This document shows, piece by piece, positions 1 to 5,150 of a stretch of DNA of 5,150 nt. The stretch comes from Nocardioidaceae bacterium (lineage in GTDB: Bacteria > Actinomycetota > Actinomycetes > Propionibacteriales > Nocardioidaceae). Every line of letters starts with the position of its first letter. The stretch's first letter is position 1. The notes under the pieces were generated by a model that worked only from the letters and a program-made list of their open reading frames with translations, was not told the origin of the DNA and ran no database searches. A program made the translations under genes and the position numbers. The stretch spans positions 1 to 5,150 of the forward strand of contig JACCUS010000141.1 in the NCBI GenBank assembly GCA_013811715.1, given 5' to 3'.

Positions 1-1039
1 GGGTGGGGGTCGCCAGGGCGCCGAGCGCGGCTGGGGTGAGGTCGCCCCAGACCCGAAGGCGGGCGAGTCCGCCGTCGGGGTAGACGTCGAGCCGGACGTG
101 CGTCACGGGCCGGGAGTCGTCGACCACGAAACGGTGCCGCGTGTCGGGCTGTGACCGGGTCTTCGCCACCAGGTCCCACCAGTCGGCGCCGCCCAACGGC
201 TCGGCGGCACCGACGGTCTCAGGGACTTGGCCGGAAGCGTGGCAGGCGCTGAGTCGCACCCAGCCCGGCGCGTTTCCGACGAAGTACGAGGTGTCGATCT
301 CGACGTGCCGCACGACCCCCTCGTCGGCGAGGCGGAACACCGCGAAGTCGTTGCCGTCGTCGCGTCGCCGGGCGTTCTCCCAGCCCTCGCCCATCGACAG
401 CGCCCGGCCCGGCATGATGAGGTTCTGCGGCGACGTGTAGAACGCGTCCGAGCAGTCGACCAGCCGGCCGCCGTTCTCCAACGCCGCCAGGTCGACCGTT
501 CCGGTCAGGAAGCGCGGGTCCGGCGCCGGCTCCCCGTGCACCCGGAGTCGCGCCACACCGCCGTCGGGGTAGATCGACAGCCGCACGTGGGTCCAGATCC
601 GCTCGTCGTGGACGTCGTACGCATTGGCGGTGTCGCCTCTGGCCGGTGACTTCGCTACGAGGTCCACCCAGTCCGCCAACTCCAGCTCGTCGGCCGACGG
701 GTAGCCCTCGACCAGGGCAGCCTCGACGGAGATGTGTGGCGGGTAGTTGCCGGTGAACCAGGCGGTGTCGACGACGACCCCGTGTACGACGCCGGGCACG
801 CCGAGCCGGACGATCGTCCAGTCGTGGCCCGGCTCGCGGCGGCGGCGGGTCTCCCAGCCGTCGTACACCTTGCCCTTGTGGCCGAACTCGTGCGCGACGA
901 AGACAGGCGGCTCGGGCCTGATCAGGTTCTCACGCTGCGCGAACAGCTCGTCGTTGGCGGCGACCACGCTCCCGGCCAGCAGCCGCGACGCCAAGTCGGG
1001 CAGAGCCATGAAGGCGGGCCGCTCGGGGACATCAGGCAT
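1..1039 (-). CDS. alc: Allantoicase, C-terminal end cut by window edge
   Basis: Allantoicase hydrolyses allantoate to ureidoglycolate and urea. The gene starts at ATG 1039 with GAGGAGG eight bases upstream and stays open for 346 codons to the window edge. Family members are roughly 330-350 residues, so only a few residues and the stop are missing. The protein consists of two homologous domains, as the family does. GWETRRRREPGHDW (61-74) recurs as GWENARRRDDGNDF (219-232), and DTAWFTGN (91-98) as DTSYFVGN (249-256). WVDLVAK (124-130) recurs as WWDLVAK (287-293), and YPDGGVARLRV (157-167) as YPDGGLARLRV (320-330). An N-terminal extension of about 45 residues contains LASRLLAGSVVAANDELFA, typical of bacterial allantoicases. 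The first 8 bases overlap the end of allantoinase, so the two enzymes act in succession and are expressed together. No truncation or frameshift is seen inside the visible part. Confidence 0.95.
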   Translation of the reverse strand, partial: MPDVPERPAFMALPDLASRLLAGSVVAANDELFAQRENLIRPEPPVFVAHEFGHKGKVYDGWETRRRREPGHDWTIVRLGVPGVVHGVVVDTAWFTGNYPPHISVEAALVEGYPSADELELADWVDLVAKSPARGDTANAYDVHDERIWTHVRLSIYPDGGVARLRVHGEPAPDPRFLTGTVDLAALENGGRLVDCSDAFYTSPQNLIMPGRALSMGEGWENARRRDDGNDFAVFRLADEGVVRHVEIDTSYFVGNAPGWVRLSACHASGQVPETVGAAEPLGGADWWDLVAKTRSQPDTRHRFVVDDSRPVTHVRLDVYPDGGLARLRVWGDLTPAALGALATPT

Positions 1040-2387
1040 TGGGGCGTCCTCCTCGGCTCAGCAGCTGACCGCTCGCACCGGTGATCATGTCACCCATCGC
1101 CGCGATCTGGTGGCCCCGCAGCCAGGTCTGGCGGACGACGCCGTGCAGCTGGCGGCCGGCGTACGGCGTCACCGGGTGCCGGTGGTGCAGCCGCGTCGGG
1201 TCGACGGTGAAGGTCGCGTCGGGCGCGACCACCGCGAAGTCGGCGTCGAAGCCGGCAGCGATCTTCCCCTTGTGCTCGACGCCGGCGATGAGCGCGGGGC
1301 TCGCGGCCATCCAGCGTGCGACGTCGTGCACGTGGTGACCTCGCCTGCGGGCCTCGCTCCACACGAGCGCGAACCCCAGCTGCAGTGAGGAGATCCCGCC
1401 CCACGCCTTGCCGAAGTCCCCTGTGTCGAGGCACTTCAGTTCCGGACTCGACGGAGAGTGGTCCGACACCACCGCCTGCAGACGGCCTTCGCCGAGAGCC
1501 TGCCACAGCCGCTCACGGTTCGCGTCGTCACGGATCGGCGGGCAGCACTTGAACTCTGTCTGCCCGTCGGCCACCTCCTCAGCCGTCAGTGTCAGGTAGT
1601 GCGGGCAGGTCTCCGCGGTCACGCGTACTCTCCGCGACCTCGCCTCGCCCAGCATCGATACGGCGTCTGCGCTGGACACGTGCAAGATGTGCAGCCGCGT
1701 GCCGTGCTTGGCCGCGAGCTCGAGCAGACCGGCGATCGCGTCGACCTCAGCCCCGTGCGGACGGGACGCCAGGAAGTCGGCATACCGGGCTCCGTGACAG
1801 CGGGGCGCTTCGGCTATCCGACGGGCGTCTTCGGCGTGCACGATCAGCAGGCCGTCGAACGCCGCGACCTCTCGCATCGCGGCGTCGACCTCCGACGGCT
1901 CCAGCGGAGGGAACTCGTCGACCCCGCTGTGCAGCAAAAAGCACTTGAACCCGAACACGCCCGCATCATGCAACCCCCGAAGGTGACCGAGACTGGACGG
2001 CACCGCCCCACCCCAGAAGCCCACATCGACGTGCAGCTGCCCGGCAGCTGCGGCCCGCTTCGCGCCGAGAGCGGCCAGGTCGATCGTCGGCGGGATCGAG
2101 TTGAGCGGCATGTCGACGACCGTGGTCACCCCGCCCGCGGCCGCCGCCTTGGTCGCGGACGCGAAGCCCTCCCACTCGGTGCGGCCGGGCTCGTTGACGT
2201 GCACGTGGGTGTCGACGAGGCCGGGGAGGAGGACCTCGTCGTCGGCCAGCCGGACGACCCGCGCCGCGCCGTACCCGGCGTCATCTGGAGCGATTGCCAC
2301 GATGCGGCCGCCGCGGACAGCAACGTCGCCAGCAGCCACCCCGTCGGCGGTCGCGTATTGCGCGCGGAACACCACGTCGACGTCCAC
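1032..2387 (-). CDS. allB: Allantoinase
   Basis: Allantoinase hydrolyses the hydantoin ring of allantoin to allantoate, the first committed step of allantoin use, in the cytoplasm. The 451-residue length is normal for the family. It is a cyclic amidohydrolase with a binuclear metal centre, and all expected ligands are visible: DTHVHVNEPG (H61, H63), GFKCF (K148, the lysine that is carboxylated in the family), IVHAED (H184), LHILHVSS (H236) and SDHSP (D309). AETCPHYL (258-265) is a further superfamily signature. DMPLNSIPPT (92-101) fits allantoinases better than dihydroorotases or hydantoinases. The start is a GTG (shown by its base sequence, read as Met), one base after the stop of the upstream gene. 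The alternative GTG codons at residues 5 and 6 would cut into the first beta strand. The TGA stop lies 8 nt inside the allantoicase gene, so the two are translationally coupled. Confidence 0.96.
   Translation of the reverse strand: MDVDVVFRAQYATADGVAAGDVAVRGGRIVAIAPDDAGYGAARVVRLADDEVLLPGLVDTHVHVNEPGRTEWEGFASATKAAAAGGVTTVVDMPLNSIPPTIDLAALGAKRAAAAGQLHVDVGFWGGAVPSSLGHLRGLHDAGVFGFKCFLLHSGVDEFPPLEPSEVDAAMREVAAFDGLLIVHAEDARRIAEAPRCHGARYADFLASRPHGAEVDAIAGLLELAAKHGTRLHILHVSSADAVSMLGEARSRRVRVTAETCPHYLTLTAEEVADGQTEFKCCPPIRDDANRERLWQALGEGRLQAVVSDHSPSSPELKCLDTGDFGKAWGGISSLQLGFALVWSEARRRGHHVHDVARWMAASPALIAGVEHKGKIAAGFDADFAVVAPDATFTVDPTRLHHRHPVTPYAGRQLHGVVRQTWLRGHQIAAMGDMITGASGQLLSRGGRPNA
1048..1054 (-). 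promoter_or_regulatory. Strong ribosome binding site of allantoicase
   Basis: The minus strand reads GAGGAGG, ending eight bases before the ATG at 1039. This near-consensus Shine-Dalgarno sequence lies within the last codons of allantoinase. It decides the allantoicase start in favour of 1039 over the in-frame ATG at residue 11. It is the best ribosome binding site in the window. Confidence 0.85.
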
Positions 2388-2388
2388 G

Positions 2389-3666
2389 TCAGCCGACCCT
2401 TCGCATGGCCCAGGCCTTGAGCTGGTCGATGTCGGAGCCGGTCACGCTCTCGGCCTCCGCAACCGTGACCGCCCCGCAGTGCACTCCTCGCACCAGCCCG
2501 GCCGCGAGCGCCTGGGCCGTCGCCGGCTCGTCGAGCACGGCGCCACCACCCCCGCCCGCGTAGCGTCGCAGTCGCGCTCCCACCTCGTCGAGGCCGGCCC
2601 GCAAGAAGAGGTAGGTCGCGAGGTACCGGCTGGGCAGCTGCGCGGGATGCAGGTCCCAACCCTGGTAGATGCCGCGCTCGAGCGAGCGTCGCACCAGCCG
2701 TGCATGCGTCGCCCAGGCCTGGTGGACATCAGAACGCTCCCCCACCGGCAGCACGTTGCTCGAGCCATCCGACAACCACACTCCGGTGCCGGCGGCCGCG
2801 AGCGCCATCACCGCCTTGGCGTGGTCGGCTGCCGGATGATCCATCGCCTGATGGCCGGCCGGGATGCCGAGAGCCGCCGTGTAGTCGTACGTGCCGAAGT
2901 GCAAGGCAGTGCAGCGATCGTCCGATGCGTGGATCAGCCGGGAGACCGTCGCCACCCCGTCGGAGCCCAGCACCGCCTGCGGCGCCTCGACCTGGACCTC
3001 GAAGGTCAGCCGGTGGTCGGCCAGCCCGTACGCCGCCTCCAACCGCGCGCAGGCCTCCACCATCGCCTCGACCTGCTCGACCGATGTGACCTTCGGCAGC
3101 GTGACCGTCCAGCCGTAGGGCAGCGGCCCCTGCGCCAGCAACGCTCCGAGCACCAGATCGAGGGTGCGCAGTCCGCGTCTGCGGGTCGCGGCCTCGAGCG
3201 ACTTGAAGCGGATGCCGCAGTACGGCGGCGCGAGCCCCAGCGCGTGCGCCGTGCCGAGTGCACGGGCGGCGGCGACCGCGTCGGCGTCCTCGGTGGCGTC
3301 GCCTCGGTCCCCGTAGCCGTCCTCGAGGTCGATGCGCAGGTCCTCGATCGGCTCCCGCTCGAGCTTTGCCAGCAGGAGCGGCCACACCGCGACCACCTCG
3401 GCGGCCGGGACTTCCAACGCCTTCGCCATCTCCATCGGCGACGGGGCATGCGCGTCCAGCGAGGCCTTGGCCGCGTCGCCCCACCGATGCGCCAGGTCCG
3501 CGGTGACCTCGTGCGCCGGCACGTAGACGGTGTGGATCGGCTGACGCCTCCCGTCGTCGCCGGGATAGAGCCGCTCCATCCGCTCGTCAGCCGGAGCCAC
3601 CAGGTCATCGATGGCCTGCACGTCGACCGGGGTCAGCCGAGGCGCAGGTACGTCGGACGAGGCCAT
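2389..3666 (-). CDS. DUF6986-type CitE/HpcH-like lyase or aldolase
   Basis: The 425-residue cytoplasmic protein has no signal peptide or membrane segment. It resembles actinobacterial proteins named DUF6986, often loosely called aldolases, whose function I do not know to be established. The HpcH/HpaI-CitE TIM-barrel pattern is visible in order: RIDLEDGYG (111-119, like the CitE DLED motif), GIRFKS (151-156), TLPKV (189-193), FEVQVEAPQAV (222-232, with E227 as likely metal ligand), LHFGTYDYTAALGI (255-268, with D261 as second likely ligand) and QGWDLHPAQL (335-344, like the CitE IHPxQ motif). It is longer than classical CitE (about 290 residues), with an extra N-terminal region of about 100 residues and a C-terminal tail after a five-glycine run (371-375). 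It lies between malate synthase and allantoinase, which suggests a substrate related to glyoxylate or ureidoglycolate. The ATG at 3666 is chosen because HTVYVPA follows at 45-51, as in relatives. The TGA stop is 1 nt before allantoinase. Fold assignment is firm; the reaction is not. Confidence 0.85.
   Translation of the reverse strand: MASSDVPAPRLTPVDVQAIDDLVAPADERMERLYPGDDGRRQPIHTVYVPAHEVTADLAHRWGDAAKASLDAHAPSPMEMAKALEVPAAEVVAVWPLLLAKLEREPIEDLRIDLEDGYGDRGDATEDADAVAAARALGTAHALGLAPPYCGIRFKSLEAATRRRGLRTLDLVLGALLAQGPLPYGWTVTLPKVTSVEQVEAMVEACARLEAAYGLADHRLTFEVQVEAPQAVLGSDGVATVSRLIHASDDRCTALHFGTYDYTAALGIPAGHQAMDHPAADHAKAVMALAAAGTGVWLSDGSSNVLPVGERSDVHQAWATHARLVRRSLERGIYQGWDLHPAQLPSRYLATYLFLRAGLDEVGARLRRYAGGGGGAVLDEPATAQALAAGLVRGVHCGAVTVAEAESVTGSDIDQLKAWAMRRVG
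2397..2402 (-). promoter_or_regulatory. Probable ribosome binding site of allantoinase
   Basis: The minus strand reads GAAGGG nine bases before the GTG at 2387, inside the last codons of the preceding gene. It is a moderate match to the anti-Shine-Dalgarno sequence. It supports the GTG at 2387 over the in-frame GTG codons at residues 5 and 6, which have no such element in front of them. Confidence 0.5.
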
Positions 3667-3684
3667 GGGCTGGCGCGCCGCTAG
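3667..3684 (-). other. Short in-frame junction between aceB and DUF6986 gene
   Basis: Eighteen bases separate the TAG stop of malate synthase (3687-3685) from the ATG of the next gene (3666-3664). The two genes are in the same frame, and the spacer reads as six sense codons (CTA GCG GCG CGC CAG CCC). No GGAGG-like ribosome binding site is visible before the ATG, so translation of the second gene probably depends on termination and re-initiation from the first. The junction also contains the palindromes CTAGCTAG (3681-3688) and GGCGCGCC (3672-3679). There is no T-tract or long stem that would suggest a terminator. Confidence 0.75.

Positions 3685-5150
<1,466 letters not shown>

Noticed and set aside
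2374..2383. Perfect palindrome ACGTCGACGT at the start of allantoinase as a possible operator
   Set aside because: It encodes alternating Val-Asp codons inside the gene, sits within an operon rather than at a promoter, and is explained by codon choice.
1458..2420. Plus-strand open frame of 320 codons antisense to allantoinase
   Set aside because: Low-complexity arginine-rich translation, no ribosome binding site, and full overlap with a gene that shows every allantoinase metal ligand.
2101..3684. Very long open frame on the plus strand (527 codons) antisense to the CitE-like and allantoinase genes
   Set aside because: GC-rich codon use on the minus strand removes stops from the opposite strand. 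The translation is arginine- and histidine-rich with no family motif, and it spans two well-supported genes.

Overview
The window is GC-rich throughout, and its genes strongly favour G or C in the third codon position. Together with the gene families present, this points to a high-GC actinobacterium (Streptomyces, Nocardioides or a similar lineage). The genus cannot be fixed from the sequence. All four genes lie on the minus strand, so transcription runs from the right end of the window to the left.

In transcription order the genes are: malate synthase A (5' end beyond position 5150, stop at 3685); a CitE/HpcH-like protein of the DUF6986 type (3666-2389); allantoinase (2387-1032); and allantoicase (1039 to beyond position 1, lacking only its extreme C-terminus). 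The junctions are 18 nt, 1 nt and an 8-nt overlap. No room is left for internal promoters or terminators, so this looks like one co-transcribed, translationally coupled operon. No stretch longer than about 20 bases is without a gene. I saw no tRNA, rRNA, CRISPR array, insertion sequence or attachment site.

The operon describes a ureide-to-central-carbon route. Allantoinase opens allantoin to allantoate, and allantoicase splits allantoate into ureidoglycolate and urea. Malate synthase condenses glyoxylate with acetyl-CoA to make malate. The step between them, ureidoglycolate to glyoxylate plus urea, has no recognised enzyme in the window. The only gene of unassigned function is the CitE-like protein, whose fold superfamily handles glyoxylate and similar 2-oxo acids. 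It is therefore a reasonable candidate for that gap or for another glyoxylate reaction; this is inference, not proof.

A second point worth checking is that malate synthase and the CitE-like gene share one reading frame and are separated by a single in-frame TAG and six sense codons, with no clear ribosome binding site before the second gene.
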